A stretch of 64,000 nucleotides of DNA from Vigna angularis (lineage: Eukaryota > Streptophyta > Magnoliopsida > Fabales > Fabaceae). Shown here piece by piece: positions 37,598-48,860 of the stretch; within the stretch, counting starts at the first letter, position 1; the number at the start of each line of letters is the position of its first letter. The position numbers and the translations under genes are program-made. The DNA is taken from the NCBI RefSeq assembly GCF_016808095.1, contig NC_068974.1, forward strand, positions 24,164,825-24,228,824, read 5' to 3'. The notes beneath the pieces were generated by a model that saw only the letters and a list, made by a program, of their open reading frames with translations, was not told the DNA's origin and searched no databases.

Positions 37598-38990
37598 TGT
37601 TGAAAAATAGTGGCTTAGTTTCAATACCAAGAGGGGGTGAATTGGTGAAACACAAAAATCAGAGTCCTTTAAAAATCTTTTTCACAAAAGAATGATCTTT
37701 CAAAAGTTTCTTGAATCGCAAGGAATAAGATTTTTTAAGTGTAGCAGAAATAGTTGATTACGTGAAAAGTAAAGTCGACTTAGAAAATTAAAAGTGCAGG
37801 ATAGAGAATTCAAACACAGGTTTTTATACTAGTTCGGCCAAACTGCCTACATCTAGTGTCCTTCCAATCCCAGGAAGAAAATGCACTATAATGATCAAGA
37901 TTTTTACAACAAGGCTTTTATAGCGACCTCCACATCAAAATATAAAACACCTCTCTAACCCTCTAATAAAAATATAGGCTATACAAACAAAGAACATCAG
38001 CAAGATGTCCCCTCTCCTGCAGTCTTTAATCACTTTGAACAATCCTCAAAGTCCAGAACGTCGCACGTTCTCTTCCTGTAGTCACAACAGGGTAGCCACA
38101 ATCTTCACAAGATTGAGAGAAGAAGTTGATCACGTATCAGACACCTCAAGTGTAGGTTGATCAATCAGTCAATGCGCACAGATTCTTGCTCGTCAAGCAA
38201 TCACCAAGGAATGAACACCTCGGTCTTTCTTGATGGATTCTTGGAGGTTTAGCACGTTCTACCAGAGATCAATAATCTGAAACAATTCAATCAAAACGTT
38301 AGATTCACAAAACTCTCTGCAGAAATCAAATTCGCGTCTATATATAGTTTTTTACAAAGCTGACGCTCCTAAGTCGACTATGCTACAAATAGAGTCGATT
38401 ATACTCAAACAGTTAGTAGCAGTCAAAGCAAGTTAATTTATTTCGCATTTAATACAGTTGACTCACAATCAATGCTTAGTCAAAGATATAAAATATAGCC
38501 GTTAGACATCACAAGCATTAACAAAATTTCAAAACATAACTAACTAAGTCGAGTAGCTTGCGCATACAATCGACTTTGTAACACTTCAATGCAGTTTTGG
38601 AAAACTTTTTTTCCAAAAATACTCACAACACACTTTGGAAAATTTTGTTCAAAGCCACGAGTTTTAGTCGACCTACTTCATAATGAAGTCGACTTAAATA
38701 TGCTGTTTTGCCACATATTATAAGTTCAACAAAAGTGCATGTGGTTTTCCTTTTCTAAAACATATGTCATGCATTCACAGATAAGATCTCATGTAAAACA
38801 CAGTGAATTACAACAATGACAGAATCAACACAAACATGTTCTCAAATAATCATAAACATGAAAGCTATGAACATGTAACACATTTAGGAACACATGTGTT
38901 ATTAATTATGTGTTGTCATCATCAAAAATCAGAAGCTCTGAGATTGTAGATTTAGCTAAACCAGTGCTCTCTCTATCAACAATCTCAACA
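37598..38990 (-). repeat. 5' LTR of the SIRE-like element, 1393 bp
   Basis: Uninterrupted copy, TGTTGA to TCAACA, followed by the target duplication CTATC. Carries AGTCGACT-type palindromes between ~38370 and 38700, in U3 of the element. Confidence 0.93.
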
Positions 38991-41567
38991 CTATCATCAA
39001 AACTTAAAAGAACCCATTTTTCCATTCATCTATTCACAGTATTCATCTATACACAATATTCATCTATTCATAGTTTAAACGATGCTATTATCAATTCATC
39101 CATTCAAAAAGCTGCACAAGTAAAACTAAAAGCTAAGAAAATGCTACTATCATCAAAGGAAAAACCTAAAGCTATAGCTATTTAAAATGTTTATTCAAAT
39201 ATTCTGCCGATTCCTCTCTTATCTTTTTTATTACTGCATCTGACAATGTAGAGGTAGTGTTGAACCACTGCAAAATTAAGGGAACTTTACTATTATATTC
39301 ATTTTATTGTGAAAAGTTTATTGACATTTGTAAGATTTTCAAATGTAAATTTCTACCTCAGTCCAATCTTCTCTGATTTCTGCTCGGATGATTGCCTTCA
39401 TCCATGACATGATGTAGTAGCCACATGCCCAGGAATCATTCTGCTTGTTACATAAAACATGTGAAAGAACTTAGTCAAATGTAATGGTTTAAATTTGACT
39501 ACGAAAATTAATGGTTAAAGATCAACGAATTCCAACCTTAGGATATATAATTTCAATTTGTTGTCCTTTGGTCCTAGCCACAACTCTAAACAAATTTGAA
39601 ACATTAGAAACATAAGTTAATATATTAATATCATAATGAATTTATATGAATGAATGTAATACTTACGTTTGTAACAAGGACTTCAACTCTGATTTCATCT
39701 TCCTATGAAGAGAACAAAACCATACAACTGGTGCTTTTTTTGGAATGATCACCATTAGTTGCCAATGGCCCCTATCATGTACCAACAACTAGTGAGTTTA
39801 TTGATTAAAGTTTGATAAAAGTTGACAATATTGGGAAACACATACGCATCAATGTATGGCGCGATATACATCTCTCTATTAGACTCAGTCATCCATGTTT
39901 GCATATATAATTTTCTGGAATCTAATGTGTTTCCAAATGGTTGAATGGTCTGAGGTTCAAGAAAGCCATAAACTGACGCCCGTCCTGATTCCATTGCGAT
40001 GGAGTCTATGTACCTATAACAATAAAGTTAAGTATATTTATTAAAAAGTAATAATACTAATATACAAATTGGAAAATAACAATTAAAAAACTTACATGCA
40101 CCATAGTTGTATGCATGAAATGTTCAACATTGTTTCTCCACGAATGATCTCCAATGCATCATTGAAATCAATATACAATGGAATATGGCACTCGAGGCCA
40201 AATGTTCTAACTCCCACAGCAACTCTATCGGTCCTTTTCTCAACTTATTTAATCTCGAGGTCAATATGGATAAGGATCATCATCGTCTTCTACTTCCTCA
40301 TGAGCCTCATTCACAGGTTGAGCCATTGGTTGTTTCTTAGAACGGTAAAACTGCAAGTTACATTTACAAAAGTTAGGAATCATTTAATTATAACTTGAAT
40401 ATTTAAGATAATAAAAATAAGAATATAATACTGCTGGTTGGCCAAAATATGACATGATCATAGCCTTAGGCCAAGCTATAAATGTGCCTAAGGCCTCTCC
40501 CACGAATTGGATTTCAGATGTAGGCACTAACACTCGAGCCTGGGGGTCTCTAACTTCATCAATCGTTACCCGCAGGTGAGTGGGCAATAAAGGAGCACCA
40601 TGAAGGGTCTAGCCTCCTACAATTTGTCGTCCCACATCCACTACGTGCAGAGGATCCTCATCAACCAAAAACTCATACTGACAAGTGTAATCAGTACGAT
40701 CTGCAATAGAGCATGAGCCTTTGGTGCTCACACGAGGTGCGGTAGGATCATCTGTGGGGACGTCCTCCTATTGTTGTTGTTGTTGTTGTTGGGAGATCAT
40801 CGCAAGTTTTTCTTCAAAAAGCTTTTGATACGCTGCTTCTTGGGTTCTTAAGCGTTCATTCATGCGCTCCTCTATCTCAACTTGCATTTGTTGCCTTGGG
40901 CTACTAAGCACTTCTTGACGCATGGCCTTTGTGCTTCTTGGTTTAGGGCCAAAGTAGTCCCTCAATCTAGAAGCTCCTCCAACAGTACGCACACGACCTA
41001 GACGGTCTAGCTGACCTGTGGCTGCTACTAGGAGGTCCTCCCTACCTTGTGCCACAAATGTGCATTGAGTCTGTATCTCAACCAACTCATCCTGCATATC
41101 ATAATAAAGTTAGACACATAAAAAATTTGTTACATAATTTTTTTATGAACTATGGTAATTAGTTAAAAGTTTCCACTTACAATTCTTTGGGATATCTCCT
41201 GAGCCGACTGGGATATCATCTGGCCATTGGACTTTGTCTATGTAGCCTTCCACAATTCATGTCTAGCTGGTGGAGGTTCTAGGTTAGGTCACTCAAGACC
41301 TAACTCCTCAGTACGACGTTTTCTCATCTCTTTCTCTAATAACGTATAACCACCACATAACAGTACGTGTGGTGCATCATTAAGCCTCTGCATCTACTGG
41401 GCGGCTATCCTTTTCTCCTATGAAACAATGAAAATTATTAAGCATAAATCACAAATTAACATCTTGTGTGACTAGAGCAAAATATTAAAAAACATACCTG
41501 CCAGTCATCAGAAAGTCTAGATGCTTTAAACTGCACTCACTCCTCCTCAGTTATTTTATATTTTGTA

Positions 41568-42644
41568 GGTTTAATAGGTTCGGAAGTCCCTATATTTGCG
41601 GGTTAGTTTCAATTGGGTCCTCCAATTTTGGAAGTGATCAATTGAGTCCCTGTTTTGGTAAAATTGAATCAATAATGTCCTTGTCGTTAATCTTAGTAAA
41701 CGGTGTTAACTTTCTAGCGAGGTGGCATGCTGAGGTGGCTTTTAATTAGCACGTGGCACGTTGTGTGGAAACCTTCTCCCCTTCCCCTTCCCCTTTCCCG
41801 AAACCTTCTCCCCTTCCCCTTCCCCTTCCTCTCCAACTCCAACCTCCTTTGCCGCCACATCTCTCATCGTCGCTCGCCGTCTCATTACTGCCGCACTCCT
41901 CCACAACCCCCTCAACCTCTACTTCTCCCTCCGCTGTCGTTTCGGAGTTGCGGTGGCGCACCAATGTCTACGGTTCAGGTTCGTGACAGAATCGCCTTTT
42001 CTCAATCTCTGTTACCTCTCTCTCTCATGTAATGAAATCCAGTCCCCATCATCTTCATCAAATTTCACTCATCAATCACCATATCCTTAATATATAACCC
42101 TTTCATCTCCAGTTCAGAACCCTCATCCAATTTCCTTTCTTCTTCCTTCGATCATTTGTCTCATTCCTCTCCCAAATTTCCATTAATTCTCAATCCACTC
42201 TCTCGTTCCCAATTAGGTCCCATTCCTGTTCAAATTTTGTTTCTGGGTTCTCCCAATTCAAAGTTCTGCACTTTCCCTTTTTGCAGTGGAATTTCTCGTT
42301 CCTGGGGAGTTCAATTCCATTTTCTCTCACTAAAGTTGAAAACTTGGAGAGATAGTGTCATAATTTCGATTCAAATTTTTTTTGACAATTGGGTCTGTGA
42401 TCTTCCTGTGTGAGTAAGAAGGGTTACGAAAAATTGTGGGATCGTGATTTTGGCTGCAATGTTTAAGAAAACTATCTATGACCATGGTTTTTGGCTGCAA
42501 CATCAAAACGAGGTTTAAGAAAATATCATTTTCCTTCGCTGTTTTCCTCTTCCATCTCATTTTGCAGAGAGACACTTTGCTGCTTTCCGCTCACGCTTTC
42601 GTCCATTGTCGCAATCTCAATCTCTGTTCAGATGGTGTGGTTTG

Positions 42645-42716
<72 letters not shown>

Positions 42717-43163
42717 ACAAAAAATGAAAAACTAAAGAGAATCGATCTGCAGGAGGTTACCGATTAATGGAGGAGTTGGTGTTGTTTTGTTGGAATGTCT
42801 GACAGTGGTTTGAGAAAAATAAAAATAATATGTTTAGAATGGAAAAGAAGAAGAAGGTGAGGAAGGTTTGAAGTCAAAAGGGGATCTGGAAGAGGAAGAG
42901 TGTGAGAGCCAGGTTCTTACCCTAGAAAGGATTTTATTTTAAACTTAAAATAAAATAAATTCTACCCCTATGCGCCACGTCATAATTAATTGATTCGTCA
43001 ACATGCCACGATACATTAAATTTAACGCCGTCCACTAAAATTAACGGTAAGGGCATTATTGGTTCAGTTTTACCAAATTAGGGACCCAATTGATCACTTC
43101 CAAAATTGGAGGACCCAATTGAAACGAACACACAAATATAGGGACCTCCGAACCTATTAAACC
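41568..43163. mobile_element. Pack-MULE-like element, 1.6 kb, inside the CACTA gene
   Basis: Inverted ends (GGTTTAATAGGTTCGGAAG at left, complement at right) of roughly 170-190 bp, flanked by a perfect 9-bp duplication TATTTTGTA at 41559-41567 and 43164-43172. The TIRs are unrelated to those of the MULE at 25267. The inner 0.9 kb (41750-42650) is C/T- and GC-richer than its surroundings and looks like the 5' part of a captured gene (CTTCCCCTTCCCC leader, then CGTCGCTCGCCGTC), but no known protein could be read. No transposase inside. Confidence 0.88.
42648..42711. repeat. (TA)n microsatellite, ~32 units
   Basis: Pure TA run inside the Pack-MULE-like element; the Tyr-Ile frames there are artefacts. 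Confidence 0.95.
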
Positions 43164-43658
43164 TATTTTGTACAAAGAGTGTCGTTCTGTTTAGAGCCAA
43201 AGACATATAGACGTGTCATTCTCGTCTTGAAGTCCCTCCATCGAACTGCAATGTGGGATAAAACCTTCTTCCTTATCCTCTCATTATTAGGAATATCCCA
43301 ATTTTGCTGTTAAAAACAAAATTAATGTTAAAGCATGTTCAACAAAAATAAGTCAATGATGGAAGTAAAACATCTTAAACATACCAAAATATCCTGCCAT
43401 AGTAGATTTTTCTCAACCTCTTGGACATCATCCCAACAGTTAGCGACAATAGAGACATGTGCTTTTGCAACCACGCCCAAGTAACTCCTAAACGGCACTG
43501 CATGTGCCCCAATATGAACACCCAATCGGGGATCAAACTCCACCGTCAACTTCTGATCCCCAACCTGACGGGATGTGACATCAGGCATCCGAGTCATTGA
43601 TCTACCACCTCCTCCCGTCCGACCTGATCCAGAGCTCGTCATACCTGTTTACAAAGTG

Positions 43659-46178
43659 TTAGTAAATTATATTTAGAACAGACAAAATAAATAAATTGTA
43701 CAAGTAATTAAAAGAATATAAAGAGACGTATTTCTCCCATATGCCTTCGTTGTGATCACATCGAGTTGCATGTATTTCATCGGGTACATCATCAACCTTA
43801 TTTTCAATGGTTCTTGATGAGAAAGAGCTTGTCTCAAGTATATCTAGAGAGTCTTCATCATTAGTTGTGTGCATGGCTCTGCCTTCCAATACCACTGACC
43901 ATTTATGATTCACTAGATCAGTGACATAGAATATTTGTCTTGTTTGACTAGCCATAATAAATGGTTCATCCATGTAACTCATTTTGTTAAGATCCACCAA
44001 AGTGAATCCGAGGTCTTTTGTCACCACACCAGAATTACTATCAACCCATTTATACTTGAAAACTGGAACTCTAAAAGTGATATAATCAATTTCCCAAATT
44101 TCTTGTATTATTCTAAAATAACTCATTGATGCTGTAATTGGATTCTTATCCTTGGAACTGGAAAAGTGTACAACCTTAGCTTGTAGGGTAAGTCCATTAT
44201 TTTGAACTCTACTTTTATCGTCTTCCTCCTTTGAATAGAACAAGTAATTGTTTATGTAATAGCCGCCGAAAGTGACCACATCAGTGTTAGGACCACGAGC
44301 TAGTCTCAATAGATTTTTAAAATCTTTTTCTTAAACCAAGCTAAAAAGGATTTGTTATGTTCATGAAGTGTCCACTTTACTCATACGTGGATGTGCCGAC
44401 TTAATTTCATCAATGTGTTGTGAAATGTAAGGAATAACATCCTCTGTGTTGTTTAAAATGTAAAAATGAGCTTGATTAACTTCTTTTCCACTAACACTTT
44501 CAATCTTCACTCCTCGAACTCCCTTTCCTTCACGTCTGTTTTCATGTCTATTCTTTGGAAGTCCTATTGGTTCACAACTTGGCATATAACTTTAGCAGAA
44601 TTCAATGGCTTCCTCTGCAATGTAGCGCTCTATAATCGAAGCTTCCGGTCTCAATTGATTCTTAACATCTCCCTTTAAGATCTTCATGTATCTTTGAACC
44701 GGGTACATCCACCTCAAGAAAACAGGCCCACATATTCGAATTTCTCTCACTAGATGGGCAATCAAATGAACCATGATATCAAAAAATGAGGGTGGGAAAT
44801 ACATTTCCAATTGGCATAATAGTCTCATGGCCTCATTTTGCAAATCATTTAACTGTCAAGGATCAACAACTTTCTTGCAAATGACATTGAAAAACAAACT
44901 CAAACGTGTGAGAATACATCTAACAGAGGCAAGTAATATGGCTCGAATAACTACTGGTAAAAGTTGTTGCATTAAGACATGACAATCGTGAGACTTTAAA
45001 CCAACTAACTTTAAATCTTTCATAAAAACAAGGCTACTAATATTCGACGAATAACCTTGTGGAACCTTCACACTATGTAAACATTGAAAAAAAAATTTCT
45101 TTTCTTTTTTTGAAGATAGATGCGTCTTCCTATGGATTTCTAGTGTAACTCAGAACGGATTCCCATGTCAACCAAGTCTTGTCGTGCTTTCACTCCATCT
45201 TTTGTCTTTCCTTTAACGTTTAGTAAAGTCCCAACAACACTATCACATACATTTTTTTCAACATGCATCACGTCTATGCAATGTCACACATCAAGTTTAC
45301 ACCAATATGGAAGATTAAAGAATATTGATCACTTTTTCCAAATGTTTTTCTCAATGGTCTTCTTTTTATGTTTTCCAAAGACAACAACAATGTTCCTCAC
45401 CTGGTTGTATACTTCTTTCCCATTACGGGGTTTGGACACTACATCATCTTTAGGACTTCCATTAAACGCTTTTTTTCAATCTACGGTAAGAGTGATTTCG
45501 AGGAAGGAATCTTTGGTGTCTTGTGTACACAGATTTCCGCCCATGCTTCAGTTGAAGATAACTAGTATTTCCTTCACAAATCAAACATGCAAAATGACCT
45601 TTCACACTGTAACCACTCAAGTTCCTATATGCTGGGAAATCATTTATGGTGCAAAAAACATTGCACACAAACGAAAGCATCTCCATCAGCAACTCCAACA
45701 ATTTCGTGAAACTTTTATCAGTCCATCCGTTTCTTGCTTTCAAACAAAACAATTTCAAAGTAGCCGATAACCTTGTAAAATTGATGCATCATGGATACAA
45801 CTCTTGCTCTGAATTGTTCTTAAGACTACCGTATAAATGAGCTCTTCCAAAATTTTCTTCGCCAACGTCACACACCATTTCGTCTAAATGATCACTCATC
45901 CATTGGTCGACATAATCTGAACCTCTTAACGTTGTTGGATTATATAATACTTCCCCATGCCAAGTCCAAAATGTATAACTTCTCATTATTCCATAGATGA
46001 ACAGATGATCACGGATGTTGTCCAAGTCTTCATATACTTGATTGAGACAATGAACACAAGGGCAAAAATATGCCCCGTTCACTGGTTTTGCGTGTTCTTT
46101 AACATATTCTATGAACTCAAAAACCCCTCGCTCATACTCTTCACTAATACGACGTTGATGAATCCAACTTCGATCCAT
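43659..46178 (-). pseudogene. TNP2-type CACTA transposase relic with internal deletion
   Basis: Minus-strand pieces in order: transposase-associated N-terminal domain (46178-45789, starting MDRSWIHQRRISEEYERGV), a segment of the transposase region (45758-45462, FPAYRNLSGYSVKGHFACLIC), then HCIDVMHVEKNVCDS (about 45290-45230, a family landmark), the DUF4218 domain (about 45070-44592, with MYFPPSFFDIMVHL and WMYPVQRYMKILKG) and the DUF4216 domain (44309-43800, FGGYYINNYLFYS). In-frame stops and frame changes occur throughout. The text runs from a helix (KSFTKLLELLMEML) straight into the CTINDFPAY region. From family knowledge, a long stretch including most of the catalytic core normally lies between these, so a core deletion is inferred. 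It cannot mobilise the element by itself. Confidence 0.85.
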
Positions 46179-46644
46179 ACTACTACTCTAAAAGCAAAGA
46201 ATCCACGTAAAAAAAAAGAACTAACTTATGTACATAACCAAAAATAAATACCTACCATACGTTGAAGGAAAAAAAACTATCATATTATACGTACACGAAC
46301 ACAAATATCTATCGTAATACATATATCATACATCTAGAATCGACAAACAAAACACAAACATGAACACATATATCATATGTAAAAGATATTGAAGGAAAAA
46401 AAAACCAAACTCGAAATGGTGTCACTGGAGAAGATGATGAAGTTCGCTGACCACGTACGAAAAACAGCCTAAAGATAAACGAAAATCAATCGGTCAAACC
46501 ACATGAAAAACAAAGTAAATGAGTACCAAATGACATTAGAAACACATAAACGACTTAAAACTAACCTTCTTTCTTTATCGCACTCGTCCTCGAAGAAGAA
46601 AGTTCAAGCAGAAATGGAAGCGCGAAGAAATAGTGAGACTGTGT

Positions 46645-47165
46645 TACGTTTTTACATTCACTAAAAAAGATTCCACGTCGAATACAATTTAAATTCGACG
46701 TTCTATTTAAATAAAACTTCGAAGCCCCAAACCATTCGACGTTTTATGGCGCGCCTTTCTTTTATTCTTTTTCTTTTACATTGCAAAGGTTACGTCGAAT
46801 TTGAAGGGGCTTAGTCGTACTATTGGAAGCCAAAAGTTTCTACCTTTTTAATTCTTTTTTCTTTTTTATTTTAAACTGCATTAATGGTGTACGAGAGCAT
46901 TAATAGAATGTCGAAGTCTATGAGACTTCGACGTTTTCTTCTTCCGCCAGTATCAAAATGTAGCGCACTTTTGGATCTTTTTTCCTTTTCCCCTCCCACA
47001 GAACGTCGAAGTCTGCGGGGCTAGGACGTGAAGGGAATTGAAGTACTTGGGAGCACTTATGGCGTGCTCTTACTAGAGCATTAATAGAACTTCGTATTCG
47101 ATGGGGCTTCGACATTTTCTTCTTCTGCCAGTAGCAAAAGGTGGCGCTCTTATGATTCGTTTTTC
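46645..47165. repeat. CACTA subterminal-type repeats at the 5' side
   Basis: Upstream of the TNP2 relic, the motifs ACGTCGAA, TTCGACGTT and TTCGACATT recur at least ten times, along with two copies of GAGCATTAATAGAA and of TTCTTCTTC[TC]GCCAGTA. Similar text resumes at 48715-48860 (ATACGTCGAACTCTACG) after the transposon-protein gene, showing that gene sits within the subterminal region. Confidence 0.7.
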
Positions 47166-47533
47166 TTTAAAACCAGAGGTGTACTGAAATTTGCACTTTT
47201 AAAGTTTTTTCTTTAAAATCAGACATGAAATTTTTTCTTTTTACTTCTTCCTTAATCGATTCAAGTTAGGAGTGTACTGAAATTTGCACTTTTAAATCAG
47301 TGATCAGTTTTTGATCAATATCAGAACTGCATAATCTTTTCTTCTCAACTAGATTGAGGGTTAGTCCACATACAGTGCAATCAACATTCACAATTCACAG
47401 ATTGTTTACAAAAATAAATCTTCATTTCATTTCATTTATATTATACCGAAAGCAGTATATAAAACCAGAGGTGGCTTAATAGCCATGATTACAAAATAAA
47501 TAAAAAAACTTCGAAAAGTAGTCCCTATTCTTA

Positions 47534-48141
47534 TCAAGACGATTCCATTGAATCTTCACCAGTTGAATCATCATCAGATTCTTCATTTTCAGAGCCAATG
47601 CCATTCTTGTTTAGCACATCTCCCTTCTTCTCTAGTCTGAAATGAGTATTTTCAACTCTCTCAACCCTTTCAGACATCTTCCTAAATTCATCAACAACAT
47701 ATTTCTCAAAATCAGTTTGTGGATTGAAGGCAATTTTCTCATCTCTGAAGAACCATCCATTCACAGTCCTTTTCAGTCCAATAGAAAACAAACTTCCTAT
47801 ACAAATTTCTTGTGACTTGTTGCACAAAAGTCTGTCTTCTTCAAATACATCTACTCCTTGGAGTACCAACACCTTGCTGATAAATACTCCATATGGCAAT
47901 TTGTGTGCATATTTATCTCCTGCACCGATCATGTGGCCTTTTAGTACCGCAACCCAGTTGGTTGGGATTCTAGTCTTGATAGCATTCAACAGAAATAAAT
48001 CTTCTGTTGACATTATGTCCTCGACAAATCTTCCAGGCAATAGTAGCCAAGCCAAGACATAAACAATACTTTTCTCCTCCTTATTTAAGCCATCATGTAG
48101 GTATAGCTTATCCCCATTGTACCTTCCTGGATATCTTAAGA

Positions 48142-48234
<93 letters not shown>

Positions 48235-48667
48235 CTCTCTTTGATAGCCAAATGTTTGAGTCAGAATCATGGATATGAGAATCCAAACCTTCAGCTTTTA
48301 GTCTAGCAATATTTGACCAAACATTATCGTCAATAATAATGTTAACACCTTTTACCCTTGAGTGAATGACCCCATTTAGAACCCTCATGTTTGTGTAGAA
48401 AACCTCTACCAAATTTGGATAACAATCTCCTTTCATCTGGAAAAAATAGTAAGCCCTTGATATACAATCCATTCTTGAAAAAGGAACCCTTCTTTCGTGA
48501 ACAATTGCAGGTCCAAATACTTGTGAGGAACTACAATTTTTATAACTCTCTAGAATGAAAACTTTCCTCGGATCTCTTCATCACTTATCCATCCAGATGG
48601 GTTTGCGTTTCTTGTAACCCCGGGAAACCTTCTTTTTTCTTCTTGATGATGATGATGAAGAAGCCAT
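47534..48667 (-). pseudogene. Second copy of the 'putative plant transposon protein' gene
   Basis: Starts MASSSSSSRRKKK (48667), frame-shifts near 48620 (GWISDEE in the next frame), then runs open from 48472 to 47534: MKGDCYPNLVEVFYTNMRV, KGVNIIIDDNVW, a Tyr-Ile run from a TA microsatellite, then HDGLNKEEKSIVYVLAWLLLPGR, IPTNWVAVLKGHM and an acidic tail. It parallels 34207-35271 over its whole length. No gag or LTRs were recognised around it, so it may be a remnant of a related copia element. Flanked on both sides by CACTA subterminal repeats. Confidence 0.7.
48146..48233. repeat. (TA)44 microsatellite inside an open reading frame
   Basis: 88 bases of pure TA. On the minus strand it is read through in frame, giving about 14 Tyr-Ile pairs between the two conserved halves of the transposon-protein gene. 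Confidence 0.97.
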
Positions 48668-48860
48668 GTCTGAATAAAATTCTCGGAACGTCTTTCACAA
48701 TGTAGAGTTTTTAACCTCTCACTTTTAAAAATGACAAACGATACGTTGAATTCTATTGAGCTTTGACGTACTAATTGTCAGCCAGAAGACAAAGAGTTTC
48801 AAAAAAGACAAAGGATACGTCGAACTCTACGAATATTCGACATTTTCTTCTTCAGCCTCC

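Larger units (their letters stand above)
30801..38990 (-). mobile_element. Ty1/copia SIRE-like element lacking pol, 8.19 kb
   Basis: LTRs at 30801-33137 and 37598-38990 have ends TGTTGA/TCAACA, with a perfect 5-bp target duplication, CTATC, at 30796-30800 and 38991-38995. Read on the minus strand: 5' LTR, primer site, gag, then directly a 'putative plant transposon protein' ORF, a purine tract and the 3' LTR. Protease, integrase, RT and RNase H are absent, so it would depend on a helper. The LTRs differ by roughly 8% over their first 300 bases by eye, so it is not recent. SIRE/Maximus assignment is from the gag type and the LTR landmark TTTTTATACTGGTTCGGCC. Confidence 0.88.
39178..43642 (-). 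pseudogene. CACTA second gene: plant transposase (Ptta/En-Spm) with Ulp1-like protease end
   Basis: Starts near 43642 (MTSSGSGRTGGGG). The first exon has KLTVEFDPRLGVHIG and FRSYLGVVAKAHVSI, typical of the En/Spm second protein; the next exon (about 43310-43173) continues with RIRKKVLSHIAVRWRDFK. A Pack-MULE then splits the coding sequence, which resumes at 41558 (KITEEEW). A coiled-coil, Gln-rich segment lies at 41097-40768. The C-terminal exons are clean: end at 39846, then 39667-39771 (HWQLMVIIPKKAPVVWFCSL), 39537-39585, 39357-39440 (NDSWACGYYIMSW) and 39178-39267 to a TAG. HWQL and WACGYY supply the His and Cys of a C48 (Ulp1/SUMO protease) fold. Host-derived Ulp1 domains in CACTA elements are known; whether this one cleaves anything is not shown. 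Confidence 0.8.
24734..48860 (-). mobile_element. CACTA (En/Spm) transposon, heavily nested and broken
   Basis: The left terminus begins CACTAGTACAAAAG after ATA, followed by subterminal repeats rich in ACGTC/GACGT. Internal minus-strand genes are a TNP2-type transposase relic (43659-46178) and a second gene with an Ulp1-like domain (39178-43642), both standard CACTA cargo. GACGT-rich subterminal-type sequence reappears at 46645-47165 and 48715-48860. No TAGTG right terminus was found, so the right end is a minimum estimate: it may have been lost, or lie beyond element B (51165-51330 has similar GACGT motifs). Four other insertions lie inside. With these removed, the CACTA itself would be roughly 7-9 kb. 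Confidence 0.8.

Noticed and set aside
42478..42715. Frames ending in Tyr-Ile repeats
   Set aside because: Translation of a TA microsatellite; no conserved sequence on the other side, unlike the case at 48146-48233.
46660..46690. A second CACTA left terminus (CACTAAAAAAGATTCC)
   Set aside because: CACTA occurs by chance often, the following bases do not match the 24734 end, and no partner end was found.
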